Of a DNA stretch of 64,000 nt, positions 49,142-59,429 are shown in pieces. The position numbers and the translations under genes are program-made. The notes beneath the pieces were generated by a model. That model was not told the origin of the DNA, ran no database searches, and saw only the letters and a program-made list of their open reading frames with translations. Positions within the stretch are counted from its first letter, which is position 1; each line of letters begins with the position of its first letter. Origin of the DNA: Ophioderma brevispina (lineage: Eukaryota; Echinodermata; Ophiuroidea; Amphilepidida; Ophiodermatidae); the NCBI GenBank assembly GCA_023653785.1, contig JAMKCH010022259.1:1-64000 (forward strand), given 5' to 3'.

Positions 49142-51559
49142 CTATGATTGTGCGCACTGCTTCATAGAACAGTCAGGGTATGTTGGTCTAGGTTTGATTT
49201 ATGTTAGGGTCACTAATTGCTAAGATTATTCTGTCTCACCTAACAAGACTAGTGTAGCATAAGGTCCCCCGGAGTCCAAAATGCTGATCTCTAAAAACCA
49301 TCTTCCAAGTTCTTTGCCCAGTTTAAGTATTTTAAGAGAATATTTTGTTTGCTATATCTCTCAAGTTATGCAGCTGTAGTTGAAAATATAGAGATAAGTC
49401 AATGGTAATGGTCGTGTTTTTCAAAAAGGGTGAGTAATGTCATAATGGCTTTTGGGCTTGTACAACTTATTATTGGACTTCGCTCTGTAGTATCACTCAG
49501 AGTGCTGTATTGGGATCCTGTAAAAACAATCAACTGCATCATACCCAGTATTTCTCAATGTGCCAATGGTAATGCAAAATCAATGCAAAGAGGGCGGGTA
49601 AGAGAAGTGTGGGGTGATATCCTTGAAATAAACTTGATTCATATAAGTATAGATTTATTACTACTGATAGTAATGTATTGATCACATATAACCATAATAA
49701 AAGGTATGATTTTTTGAATCTGAGAACTGAGTGGATATACATGTATTGTGTACTGAAAGGAAATTTAATGATAACATTGTTTCCTTTTTCCATAGCTTTA
49801 AAAAAAAGTGGCAGGAGAATGTGAACTAAGTGTTACATTGGTCGATGAGGAATAATATGGCATTCCTTTTAGAACAACAAGCAATCTCTTTTTGACTTTT
49901 TCCTATTGGTCATTGTGCTGCTCTTTCAAATAGGTAATGTATCAAGATAACATATACTTGTGATAAATATTAGGCAAATTCATCAACCACCATTATTCTG
50001 TTACTTGTGTTACTGGCTAGTTGAAGTGAAATATGCAACTTTTGAAATGCTGGCTTGAATTTTTACTTATCAATTTTCTCACAGTTATGAGCAACAGGTA
50101 CTCATGTTTTTATTTATCAACTGCTTGTAATTTTACAACTTAGATTTTGTTTTAATGTCAAATTGTTTTATAAAAGTTGAGTAAATGTTATACAGTATAT
50201 ATAATAATAAATGCTGCTTTTATGTGCTCAGAGTATATTTATTTTATCAAGTACATTTTGCATTGCAAACTAGGCCTAAAATTAAATGTTAATGTGGATA
50301 TATGATATCAAATGACGTGATTATATTAAACAAGGTAATAAATAGTTTTTTAAAAACTGTACTTCTGCCAACTACTAACTTCTAAATGTTTTTTTTAACA
50401 TTGTGTAACATTGTCAGTTTCATTTCATACCCCACCGAATTAGTGAACAGATATGATTCGCATAATTATGGGGAATTGTCCTAAGGTGTTTCAATGCGTT
50501 GGTTGTGAGTGTATTTTTATTAACCTATTAAAGAAAAACACCCATATTACAACATTTCTTCATGAATGCAGGCTCTATTTTTATTTGTGGGTGTGATTTT
50601 GCCGGGTGGTGAGTGTGGCGTGCGCTGTGTGTGATTGTTCTTCTGACATAATAAAAAACTTCGAGGACCTAAACCAATATTTCTTCGCAAGTCAAAGGTC
50701 TTGGAAGTATAACAATGGGCTTTATTCTGTGTTTGACTTTATGACCAAGGACACGGTCCTTTGCCGTCCTCAGAAATATAGGTCGTACAAATGTGTCTGT
50801 GCTGGGGTGCGCGCGCATTCCGTGTGTACATACGTGTGTGTGTGTGGTGTGTGCGCGCTTGTTCTGGGGAAACCCCTTCATGAAAACATTAATTTTGAAA
50901 GGTTTTTTAAAAATTGGATATTTTTGGAATTTTAGTTTGTCGTGAAAATGAGACACGAATATTTTAAATTCTTCAACTTGCAGGTAATTAAGACATCACA
51001 CTTTTCCTGTATCCTAGTCAGGATTTGAAATCACTCAGTATATTTTAGTTTTAACCTATCACTTGTTCCACAACCCACAAAGCAGGGTAGGGGAATCTTG
51101 CCCCCCCCAACCCTTGCCCCCCCTGAAAATTAGTGATTTTCTCACGGTGTCAATACATATACACAACTTAGGCCTAACTATTATACTATCACAAATTTAG
51201 ATATATGCTAATTGGCGGATTTTAGGGCGCATAAGGTACCGGAACCCGCATTGTGATGATAAAAATTAGAAATGACATTGTACCAGCACTGTGGAAGGTA
51301 CATTATGAACCCCCTCCCACCCCCCCCCCCCCCACCTCTTCACAATTTGGGTCAAAATGCGAGCGTAGCGAGGCGGAAATTTGGCACCCCTGCTGTTTTT
51401 TTGCCCCCCACGAGGGGGGAAGGGCCACAGCACTGTGAAGCCGAATGTATGTGCCCCTCTGCCCCTCCCCACTGCACCAAACCATGGTCATTCCAAACCT
51501 TCATACCAAAAAAGCTTGCTTTTCCTGACTTACTGTTTACTTTCTCATTTGACAGGAGT
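49142..51559. other. No gene seen; simple-sequence patches
   Basis: TG-rich at 50790-50870, C-rich runs at 51100-51130 and 51310-51340. Overlapping 60-110-codon frames around 50.6-50.9 and 51.27-51.6 kb follow these patches and lack motifs. Confidence 0.55.
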
Positions 51560-51765
51560 TGCGATACTCAAAAACAAAAACTAATTACTGGGGGGCAATA
51601 GCTTGTAACATGATCCAGCCTTTAATTGAGAGGGAGTCACGCATGCACGCCATAATAGCTTTGTCCAAAACCCTCCATGCTGTTGGTTTTGTTGATAACA
51701 TTATCCTATTTAACAATAAACGGGAGCAAGTTAGTATCTGCACCACATGCATTTTATTCCGTTGA
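51560..51765 (+). pseudogene. Possible second fragment of the large-pseudogene family
   Basis: The 68-residue frame contains L-S-K-T-L-H-A-V-G-F-V-D then I-I-L-F-N-N. Members of the family in the 56-62 kb region have an L-x-x-x-L-H-x-x-G-x-x-x-S-Y-D-x-V-L block, and this could be a worn copy. No other family block is seen near it, so the call is weak. Confidence 0.25.
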
Positions 51766-52251
51766 GGCTGACGAATTCATTTGGTGGTGGCCCATATACA
51801 AAATGATTTTGAACTTACCCAATTTTTATAGCCGTGTGGACATGTTGTAACCATACAAACAGTACTAGGCTGAAAGATCGGACACATCCTTTACTTGGAG
51901 AATCCAACTTTAAATATATCCCTATCTTTTTACTTGAGAGCAGCTCGGTGCTGCAATATTTCTTGTTTTGGTCTGTCCACCCCTTGTGTATGCACTTCGC
52001 ATGCTCATATGACCTCATTACCTGGTAAACACCACAGGTTTTAAAAGGGGATGCTCCTAGGATGGAACCCATCACCAAACAATAATCTTACAACTGGATT
52101 GATCAATACAGGTGATTGAGTTACAAGGCCAATTGATGGCCGGTTGTTTTTTATTGTGAAGTTATTTTTTTTTCTAGGTGTGAATTTTTCTTAATTTTAA
52201 CACCTATTCATAGTATTTACTTTATATTTGAAACTGATGCATGCTAGTGTA

Positions 52252-52370
52252 TGACGTTTCAACTGAGCTGGCGTAAATTATGTTAGATAATTGGGCATCA
52301 GTTTGTGCACAAACTGATGCCCAGACCCAATTATCTTACATAATTCACTTAGCTACGTCAATTGTCCTTT
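52252..52370. repeat. ~110-bp near-perfect hairpin with a 30-bp exact palindrome
   Basis: 52293-52322 (GGGCATCAGTTTGTG and its complement) is an exact palindrome. The stem continues with AATTATGTTAGATAATT / AATTATCTTACATAATT and out to TGACGT / ACGTCA. Probably a tiny MITE. Confidence 0.85.
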
Positions 52371-52559
52371 ACATATACTGTGTCAAAGACCCTTTAATGG
52401 CATTGATTGAATTTGTGATTAGTGGACAATGCACAGAATAACCCAAAAAAGCCCACCCTACTCATTTTTGAAACTGACTGTGATATGCATGTACAGGTAT
52501 GTCTCTCCGAAGTTTGCCCAAGTCAACTGAACCAGGAGTGAGCAATTGTAAGTTAACGT

Positions 52560-52680
52560 CATACCAGATTAAATCTGTAAGACCGAACCGATTAACTATC
52601 AGCGAGTAGGCATACCAGATAGAACCAGGGACCTCCTGCCCCAAAGGTGAATATCCTAATCACCAGTAGGCCACGCTCTC
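52560..52680 (-). mobile_element. Second, unrelated tRNA-like SINE head
   Basis: Minus strand reads GTGGCCTACTGGTGATTAGG (box-A-like), a variable arm, then CCCTGGTTCTATC (box-B-like) in tRNA spacing. The body after it (to about 52470) does not match the other two SINEs. A degraded tRNA pseudogene is the alternative. Confidence 0.5.
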
Positions 52681-52837
52681 CAAGATCAACGGAGGACATA
52701 TTGGTTGTTCATGATATCCAGTAATTTGGTATGTTTTTAGCTATATCTAGAAAGGCTGAAACTTGAGGACAGCAATGAAAATTACAGCCTTAATGTGATT
52801 CCAAAATCGCAACAGTTCTGGGCCCATGCTGTGAAGA

Positions 52838-53136
52838 GGCACGTGTGGTGCAGTGGGTCAGCGCTCGCCTCATAAGCATAAGGTTTGTGGGTGTCGAGCC
52901 CCGCTGTCTCCAATGTGTGTGCACTTTGGCAAGGCACTTTACCTCGCTTGCCTCTCTCCACCAGGAGTATAAATGGGTACCGGGATATGCTTGGTAATGC
53001 AAAACAAATTCGCTGTGCGGGAGGAGTGGCGAACCCCCCCAGCAACAGTATAGTGGGGAGTCTGGCCAAACCACTGAACAGAGAGATGGTCAACTCCACC
53101 TGCGGAGCGCACCATTTGTATTTTTTTTTGTTGTAA
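52838..53136 (+). mobile_element. tRNA-derived SINE, same body as the 57.5-kb copy
   Basis: Box-A-like TGGTGCAGTGGGTCAGCGC, box-B-like GGTGTCGAGCCCC, then AAGGCACTTTACCTCGC, AAATGGGTACCGGG, GTGGCGAACCCCCC and GTCTGGCC. The segment ends in T-rich sequence. No clear target duplication was found. Short frames on both strands here are shadows. Confidence 0.85.
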
Positions 53137-53999
53137 GGGTTGTCCAAAAAGTGACCTTTAATATTGAACGTTATTTTTTTTCCATCTGCCCTTGAAGAAG
53201 TACTAAGGACAATACCTGCATTATGTAAATGATATGGCTTATGTCCATATCGCTACCACAGGGTCTGTGCAGTTGATGCTTGATTTGTGTGTCGCAAGAG
53301 TAAATCGTTCGTGCTAACTTGAAGCGACGGCGCTTTCATGCGCGCACACAGATGGCATTTCTTGACACCCGCGGGCCGTAAATGTTATGACATCACTGCA
53401 CAAGATAGAGACACGGACTCATAGGTCGTCAATTTGTTCTTTTTGCATACTGGGGGTACTCAACTTGTTGGTTGGTATCCATGCGTTTTGAGCTTCAAGT
53501 GAGACCCATATTTTGTATCAATTTTCAGCTAAAATGGGACCGAATTGTAAATCTTAAGTAAAAAAATCAATGCATATTTGTCCATTTTTCTCCAAAAATT
53601 ATGTGTCACCTATTAATAATAAAATGAAAAAGAAAAAAACCCTAAAACAATACCCTAACCATAAACCCAACCCAAAACCAAAATTTAAATACAAAATTGA
53701 TTTACAACTAATAAGGAAAACTAACAAATCCAAAGTTACAAATTTTAAAAACCTCAGTAACAAGAAATAATATGAATTCAGGACCATTTAAATACACGGG
53801 TGGAAGTGGCCTCTAATAGTACCAGAAAGCTTGTTTCCCACAGCCTACTACCAATTACTTAAAATGTTGCATGTACGCTGATCTGGATAACAGCCGTGTA
53901 ACATCAGAATAATACCTTCGTCTTGTACATTACTATCCCAACCGCTTATACAATGTAACAAATTTAGACCATCAGTAAGGTATGATGGAGCTACTGTCC
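53137..53999. other. No gene seen
   Basis: AT-rich; the 66- and 62-codon frames at 53570-53787 face each other over an A-rich stretch and are artefacts of composition. Confidence 0.55.
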
Positions 54000-54985
54000 G
54001 TGAAGAGACTTAACACATGAAGGATTTGTAATCTGATTACTTCCTAACAGGCCCCATGAGAGTGACAAAAGTTTGACGAGCCTCTGGTCAACAACCCAAT
54101 GCGAAACCAAGCGCTCGTTATTTTGCAAGTGTTGATCCTTTTGAGATCTATTTCAGTGGCACCATATAGTAATGATGCTGCCCTGGGGACAAGACAAAGA
54201 TCGTACACAGGGTTTGCAAGCATCAAAGTGATATACCTCGTAATACGCCATAATTAAGAATAGGTAATTACAACTCTTACGGATAGCTCCAATGTGATTG
54301 GACAACTCATTGTGAAAAAAGCAAAAACCCAGTCTTTATCCACACGATGCAGGAACAGAGGGGTGTCACCCAGATCTAACCGTATTGAAGGCAGTTTTTT
54401 CCAAAACGGCATGGCAAAGACAATAATCTGTCTTTTTCTTGATTCATCTGCAGCATTTATTTGACATCCAGGTACATCAGATTACAGCTTAAAAGTTTTC
54501 AAGAGCATGCTCAAAATCACCTGGAATCTTTGGAATCAAACTCCCAGAAAAGCTGAGTATCAGTCGTACAATAAAGTTAACATCTTGACCTAATGTGACC
54601 GCTGGGTGAGTATACATTATGAACCTTGTGGGCCTACCATGGAGCACCTGAGAACAGAGTAGTTGAAAATACTTTGTGCTTTGACATTTCATGGTAACCT
54701 CACTCTGTACTTCTGTCATGAAGATATGTCTAAACCAGGCAAGAGTAGTTCTGTGATACCAACACTGGTACCTGTTTCAAGCCTTTTAATCAACTGTCAC
54801 GCAATTGTATCGAAGGCAGCACTCAAATCAAGCAATACTACAAGACAACTTATTAGCAGGTCTAAGGCGAAGTAGAGTAAACGAAGCCCAAGTCTGATGA
54901 TGTAATTTCTACCTGCAGACGGGCCTGTCTCAGTAGAATGGTGAGTTTGTATGCTTATTGCAATAGCTCACCAAGATCATAGTGC
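54000..54985 (-). pseudogene. LINE reverse transcriptase (CR1/Jockey/Rex-like), decayed over ~1 kb
   Basis: Minus-strand reading in several frames gives, in order: H-H-S-T-E-T (region before the palm), L-L-D-L-S-A-A-F-D-T-I (RT motif A with its Asp), W-F-R-H-I-F (the W-F-x-S-Y-L site), a damaged version of the G-V-P-Q-G-S-V-L-G-P block before F-I-M-Y-T-H-P, and F-E-H-A-L-E. Then come L-G-D-T-P-L and a late A-N-P-V-Y-D-L ... S-L-L-Y-G block (usual family reading: x-S-R-L-D-x-x-N-S-L-L-Y-G). The Y-A-D-D catalytic block is unrecognisable. Multiple frameshifts and stops make it non-functional. It is clearly a different LINE lineage from the fragments at 38.9 and 45.0 kb. Confidence 0.85.
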
Positions 54986-55049
54986 CAACATTCTTGTATT
55001 ACCGAGCTAGCCTCCTCCCCAGGAAAAGAAAGGGAGCAACAGAAAGAAG

Positions 55050-55150
55050 GTGAGAAAATGACAAAAGAAGGGGTGATATCTTAATTGAGGAAAGAGAAAA
55101 AGGAGAAGAAAAGAGATCGAGTAAGGAGAAAAAGAAAACAGAAAATGGGT
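55050..55150. repeat. Purine-rich low-complexity stretch
   Basis: AAAGAAGG, GAGAAAAAGG and AAAAGAGATC-type sequence. Frames on the minus strand here are Ser/Phe/Leu-rich artefacts. Confidence 0.7.
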
Positions 55151-55399
55151 AATTACAGATGGAGAGGGGAAGAGACCAGGGACAGGCAGCAGGAGAGAAA
55201 CGAGAATAACGGAAATACCCTGGAAGCCGAATTGTAGCAGAGGGAGAAAAGACGGACGTTAAAAGAAAATTGTGAAAAAACGGGAGCAAGAGCCCGGGTC
55301 CACCACGTCATGCTCTCCTTTGGCAATGGATTTGATTTTGGCAACTGCCTATAGCTCTTAAGGAAATCTGGATCCAAAAATATCTTAAGTACAGGGACA

Positions 55400-55640
55400 A
55401 TGATAGAATGCTTCCAAGTGTGAGGAAATGTTTTGCTGTCAAAAGAGAACAGTTTTTACTATCCCGTGATGAGAGCATTGTGTTCTTTGGGTACAAGTGC
55501 CTCATCCTCACTTTTCTTGGGTTCCGTGAAAGATGCATGAAATTGTGTCCTTTGCCCTACTACATTTGGGCAGCTGTGCTTGTAAACAAGAACTGCCACA
55601 AGTGCACGAGGTCAGCTGCCTGGACTGACCAGGAAAGCCA
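55400..55640 (+). pseudogene. Possible Gypsy-type integrase zinc-binding region fragment
   Basis: A 79-residue frame reads V-R-K-C-F-A-V ... S-R-D-E-x-I-V-F-F-G-Y then L-R-E-R-C-M-K-L, which resembles the segment before the integrase HHCC domain of Gypsy LTR retrotransposons (R-D-E-L ... G-I-V-x-R-G-x-R-x-V-I-P ... L-R-x-x-x-L-x-L-x-H-E-G-H). The H-E-G-H is not present, but C-H-K-C follows at about the right place for the C-x-x-C pair. No RNase H, catalytic integrase core or LTR was found around it. The call rests on residue pattern only. Confidence 0.35.
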
Positions 55641-55964
55641 GGTTTAGAGTAGAGTACTGGCTTGTCTGGTCAAATCTCCCCTTTTTCTTTCATTTAAAAT
55701 CCCAAACTCCCTTTTTTCTTTCCATTAAAAATCCACAGAATGAAGAAGTTCCTGGGTGTTGGAATGTGTGCACTTTTCTCACAATGCAGATAAAGTGCTC
55801 GTTAGATGGGGCATTGAAGGCTTCTTCCGTGGGCACAGGGATTGTATATTTCTTGCGATTTTTCACATAGGTGTGGGTTCTAAAGCGCAAGTGAAACTTA
55901 TTTTTGGTGCACCGGCAGCACTCCAATAAGACTCGTTGCCACTGATATACTCTTCTGGCCCCGT

Positions 55965-56300
55965 GTTTGACCCCGTGTCAAATTGTCTCTTTTATTTTAG
56001 AGCAATTTTAAGCAATGGCGCACAATTTTGACAACTTATTATAGGAATGCAAACATTAACCTCCGCAAAAATCAGAAAATCCATGCGGGAATCTTGCCAT
56101 ATATGCCTACAAAGGTTCATAATTTGTATGTTATAGCGCCCTCTATATGCCTATTTCCCTTAGAAAGACGTGTAAAAACTAGATTTATAAAAACGTATTT
56201 GCCCGCAGAAATTTCATCAAATTACATAGATGTATTCATGAACATCATCCTCAACTTAGTTCGTCAAATTGTGTCGCCGTTGATATTTTTTGGTTTTATT
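55965..56300 (+). repeat. Dispersed repeat, copy 2 (uninterrupted)
   Basis: Same unit as 43085-44110 without the insertion: the site reads GACAACTTATTATAGGAATGC here. Ends TTGTGTCGCCGTTGATATTTT. A 95-residue frame across it is not a recognised protein. Confidence 0.75.
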
Positions 56301-56439
56301 CTTATTCTTTTCTAATCCATGAGCTCTAAGTGTTACCACTACACCAACGTCACCGGGCAACGTCACTGCTTTCTCCATAATTTGTTTCAGCTACAACAAT
56401 CCCCCTTCTTAGAGCCTGCATGGGAAAAAGGATGGGTGG

Positions 56440-57055
56440 AATTTATTTTTGCCAGTGTTTTATCGATACAGCTAACATCCATTCAGATATGAATCGTGTT
56501 GGTTGTAATTTGGCATCCTCTGCTCCAATAAGAACTGCTAATTGTTGTCCGGTTGGAATGAACTCGTCTACCTGGCCCTCACCAAACTTCAAATGTTGTA
56601 TACTTAGTAGCATAGGTATACGAAAGCACCATATATCAGTGGTCTGGGCAATACACCACAACTCTCTTAGCTCCATTATGTTCTACGCTATACAAGGCAT
56701 GCAGTATTATACGCGTACCTGCCTCCTCCTGATTATTTGACAGCTCGGAATATCTTCCACTTCATTCTTACTTACATGCCTTTTGTTCCTTCATTTTCAA
56801 ATCTCCTGCAAGATAGGTGCAATATTGGTCCCATCTTCTGCCAGTTGAAGTCATTTGCACCTGAGTTACAAAGGTAATCTGTAAGGCTGCCTTGTTGTCA
56901 CCACACATAACAAAACTTGTGAGGCGGGGTGTGTTCAAATTGTCCTGCACGTCGTATGACATGCCTGTTAAAATATACTTTGTTCTACCTTGCTTTCCCA
57001 AATTTTCTTGACATTGTAAAGTTAAAAGGCAGTCACCTGCAAGTGACTCGTGCAT
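56440..57055 (-). pseudogene. C-terminal blocks of the large pseudogene with EEAGTR and PDTD remnants
   Basis: The 95-residue frame 56768-57055 contains F-V-M-C-G-D-N-K-A-A-L, the family's F-L-x-C-G-x-N-K-x-x-L block. Below it, minus-strand bases 56711-56728 code E-E-A-G-T-R, where the family usually has E-E-A-D-T-R. They are followed by I-I-L-H-A-L and A-K-R-V-V-V-Y-C-P-D; a one-base insertion splits the P-D-T-D at about 56635-56645. The Gly in place of the Asp would remove one acidic residue even without the frameshifts. The later G-x-H-A-x-T-G-x-D block of the family is not found, so the copy ends near 56430. Confidence 0.7.
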
Positions 57056-57471
57056 CCCTTGGCAAGATTACTCATCAAGCTCGTTCTCCTTTAAATGGAT
57101 GCATGAATAATGACATACCTTCTGTCAACAACAGCTGTTTTCATTGCAGTATGCTGCTAGTTCGGATGATAACTGAAATGCCTGTTTCAGCTAATCTAGC
57201 AAGCTCCCATTTAGCTTTGTTTCCTGTCTCATATCAGCTTCACCGTTGTCTTCAACAAAATGCTTGGAGGGATGTCACAGCATTCATATTTCCCAATGAG
57301 CTCTCTGTGTCAACGGCCTCACCGGATGCATGATTTTATCAACATGATCTTCTCGACTGTTGTAAGGTTGGCTTTATTCTACTGACATTTCTAGGATGTT
57401 ATATAGGTGGTCTCTTGTGTTGGAGCTGGCTTGTTACTTGTCACATTTAACAAGTTCATAATGTGTATGCG

Positions 57472-57745
57472 GGCACTCGGCCCCGCAATCCAAAGGTCGT
57501 GGTTCGAGTCCCCTGCGGTATACGTGTTGTGCACTTGAGTAAGGCCCTTTACCTTATTACTCCTCTCATCCAGGTGGTGAAATGGGTACCAGCATTATTC
57601 AAATGCGGGAAAGTGAACGACGCTGTGGCGGAGATGGCGAACCCCCCGACATCAAGACATAATATGAGAAGTCTGGCCGCAAACGTCTATGGAAAGAGAG
57701 TGGGCACTCCTCCGCGGCACGATCTTGTCTCGGCACGACGACTTT
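57472..57745 (+). mobile_element. tRNA-derived SINE with perfect 13-bp target duplication
   Basis: The head carries a perfect box B (GGTTCGAGTCCC at about 57510). The body has TAAGGCCCTTTACC, AAATGGGTACC and TGGCGAACCCCCC, shared with the SINE at 52.8 kb. Both sides are flanked by TAATGTGTATGCG (57459-57471 and 57746-57758). It lies between C-terminal and core blocks of the large pseudogene and adds nothing to its coding sequence. Confidence 0.9.
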
Positions 57746-57789
57746 TAATGTGTATGCGTAAAAGGTGATAACATCATTGATGACGCCTT

Positions 57790-58330
57790 ACTATTTTGTC
57801 AACCTGTTCCTTGCTACCTTCCTGATGATGATATTGAACTTGACGTTTCTGAAGGGATGCGCACCATCTCTCTGAATTCTAGGGATGTGAATGCAAGCAT
57901 AAATTTGGTGTACACCCACTTTGTTCTGGCAGCATCATGGAGATTGGATAACCATCATGTCCACACTTGTACTTTGCATCTTGTGTTAAACTCTGCTCGA
58001 GAGTTAGATCTGTGCTCTCCATTGCTTTCCATCCTTCTGACAACAAAGTTTCTCGTTACAAATTGCTCATATATTTCAGGAGCATTTGTTGGAAGTGAAT
58101 TCGTTTCTTCTGTTCAGAGACAATGCCATACTACTCTTGTGTAGTTGTGGTGACCTGCTCGGATGAAGTGCTGAATTTCTGTAATAGAAGTCTAAGCTCA
58201 GCAGGCGTATTTCGCTTGAATTTGGCCATCTTCACTGCTGACCTCTTGGTTATAACTGCCTCGTTCAATCTACACATAATATGTAAACTAAAAATAGATC
58301 CTTCTGTCATTGGCTACTATCACATGTAGA
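57790..58330 (-). pseudogene. Core block 2 of the large pseudogene (GHHNY ... KWVYT)
   Basis: Minus-strand frames give F-I-R-A-G-H-H-N-Y-T-R, S-L-P-T-N-A-P-E-I-Y-E-Q-F, N-F-V-V-R-R, S-T-D-L-T-L-E-Q-S-L and A-R-T-K-W-V-Y-T. These match, in order, the most conserved stretch of the family (G-H-N-x-Y ... V-x-R-R ... D-x-x-I-E-Q-x-L ... K-W). At least three frameshifts are needed to join them. The + strand frames here (57857-58144 and 58123-58329) are shadows. Confidence 0.75.
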
Positions 58331-58399
58331 ATCATTGTCTCACCAATCTGTGAATGCTTTGATAAATACATGCGACATACCTTCTGACAGAAGTGCCTG

Positions 58400-58860
58400 G
58401 ACTATGCATTGCCTGGTAGTATTCTTGCCGGATGAAAATATTTGTTTGTTGTGGCCTCCTTGAACGCACCCTCTTGCATCACACGCAAATTGAATTTCAC
58501 TCTGGCTCCATATGTTGGCACATGAGCTTTGGCAATTAGGCAGAGGGTGTTTTCCTCAATGGGGAATGAGCCCATCAGTAGAATCATCTTATCGAATGTG
58601 TCTATCGCGAATTTAGCTGTGTCTCCTTGAGTCGTAAGGCATATGCCAGACCTGAATGGCCATGTCCGTTTATGGTCTGGTCTGCATGGCAAATGGTGTA
58701 CTTCTACCCAACTTTATAGAAGAGCTGCTATCATATTTAGCCCAGCCATGATGACATCTACTTTTGGATGCGCCGGCCACAAGTTGGAGTATGCTCCACT
58801 CATGAAGAAATCACTAAAGAGATTGTGCTCCACCGAGCGAAGAGGTTGTTGTTGATAGAC
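58400..58860 (-). pseudogene. Core block 1 of the large pseudogene
   Basis: Minus-strand frames read S-V-E-H-N-L-F-S-D-F-F, H-P-K-V-D-V-I-M-A-G-L, then after a stop and a frame change R-S-T-P-F-A-M-Q-T-R-P. Next comes F-D-K-M-I-L-L-M-G-S-F-P-I-E-E-N-T-L, which corresponds to the family's L-L-G-x-F-H-x-x-x-x-x-L block, with Pro where His is usual. It ends with V-Q-A-L-L-S-E-G-M. The longest intact frame is 96 residues (58402-58692). Confidence 0.65.
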
Positions 58861-59028
58861 GCATTTTTCTTGTGCACATCCGCAAAACTTCCGGACAATT
58901 AATTATTGAGATCTTCTATATACCAAGAAGTTGATGAAACTAAATCGACTTTGGTAATACGGTATGTTGAAAAAGAGCTTGCATGTTGCCGTTTCTTGCA
59001 GAAATAAAACATGGGTCCTTCTTATAAC

Positions 59029-59331
59029 CAGCTGCGGCGCCAGTGGGGCATGGGGGGTCCATTTTCCCAAAAATATTTTTCTTGCCCCCCCCCCAGTTTT
59101 CCCCCCCCCCCCAGTGCCCCCCCCCCTGGTCGAAAGAAAATGAAGGAATTTGGCAAAATTCATTGATTTGGGGCCAAAAATCGCTGATTCGGCCAAATTT
59201 GTGAAAATTCCAAAGTGTTCATATTTCCCCCCCCCCCCAGTTTCACACTTTTTGCCCCGCCCCCCAAGATTTCCTTTGCCCCCCGTTTGCCCCCCCCCCC
59301 CCCAGAAACAGAGGTCTGGCGCCGCCACTGC
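59029..59331. mobile_element. MITE with GGCGCC ends, 303 bp, 8-bp TSD, inside the large pseudogene
   Basis: Ends GCGGCGCCAGTGG and CTCTGGCGCCGC, flanked by CTTATAAC at 59021-59028 and 59332-59339. Interior is rich in C runs and carries TGATTTGGGGCCAAAA, shared with the element at 40.5 kb. The minus-strand coding reading C-T-S-Y before it resumes as Y-K-K-D-P-C-F after it. Confidence 0.95.
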
Positions 59332-59429
59332 CTTATAACTGGTGCAGTTTGGGTCTAGTGCTCTTCTGGATGGTCTCTTGTATGTATGAATAGGTTTAAA
59401 TTCCCTTTCAATTTCTTTTTTCACTTTTC

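Noticed and set aside
51266..51601. Five overlapping frames on both strands around 51.3-51.6 kb
   Set aside because: They read through C runs and Pro/Gly-rich codons; no motif and all frames overlap.
56929..57333. 134-residue + frame as a gene
   Set aside because: It is antisense to C-terminal blocks of the minus-strand pseudogene.
58903..59424. 173-residue minus frame, the longest in the window, as a gene
   Set aside because: Its middle is the MITE 59029-59331 read as Gly-rich codons; only the outer parts belong to the large pseudogene.
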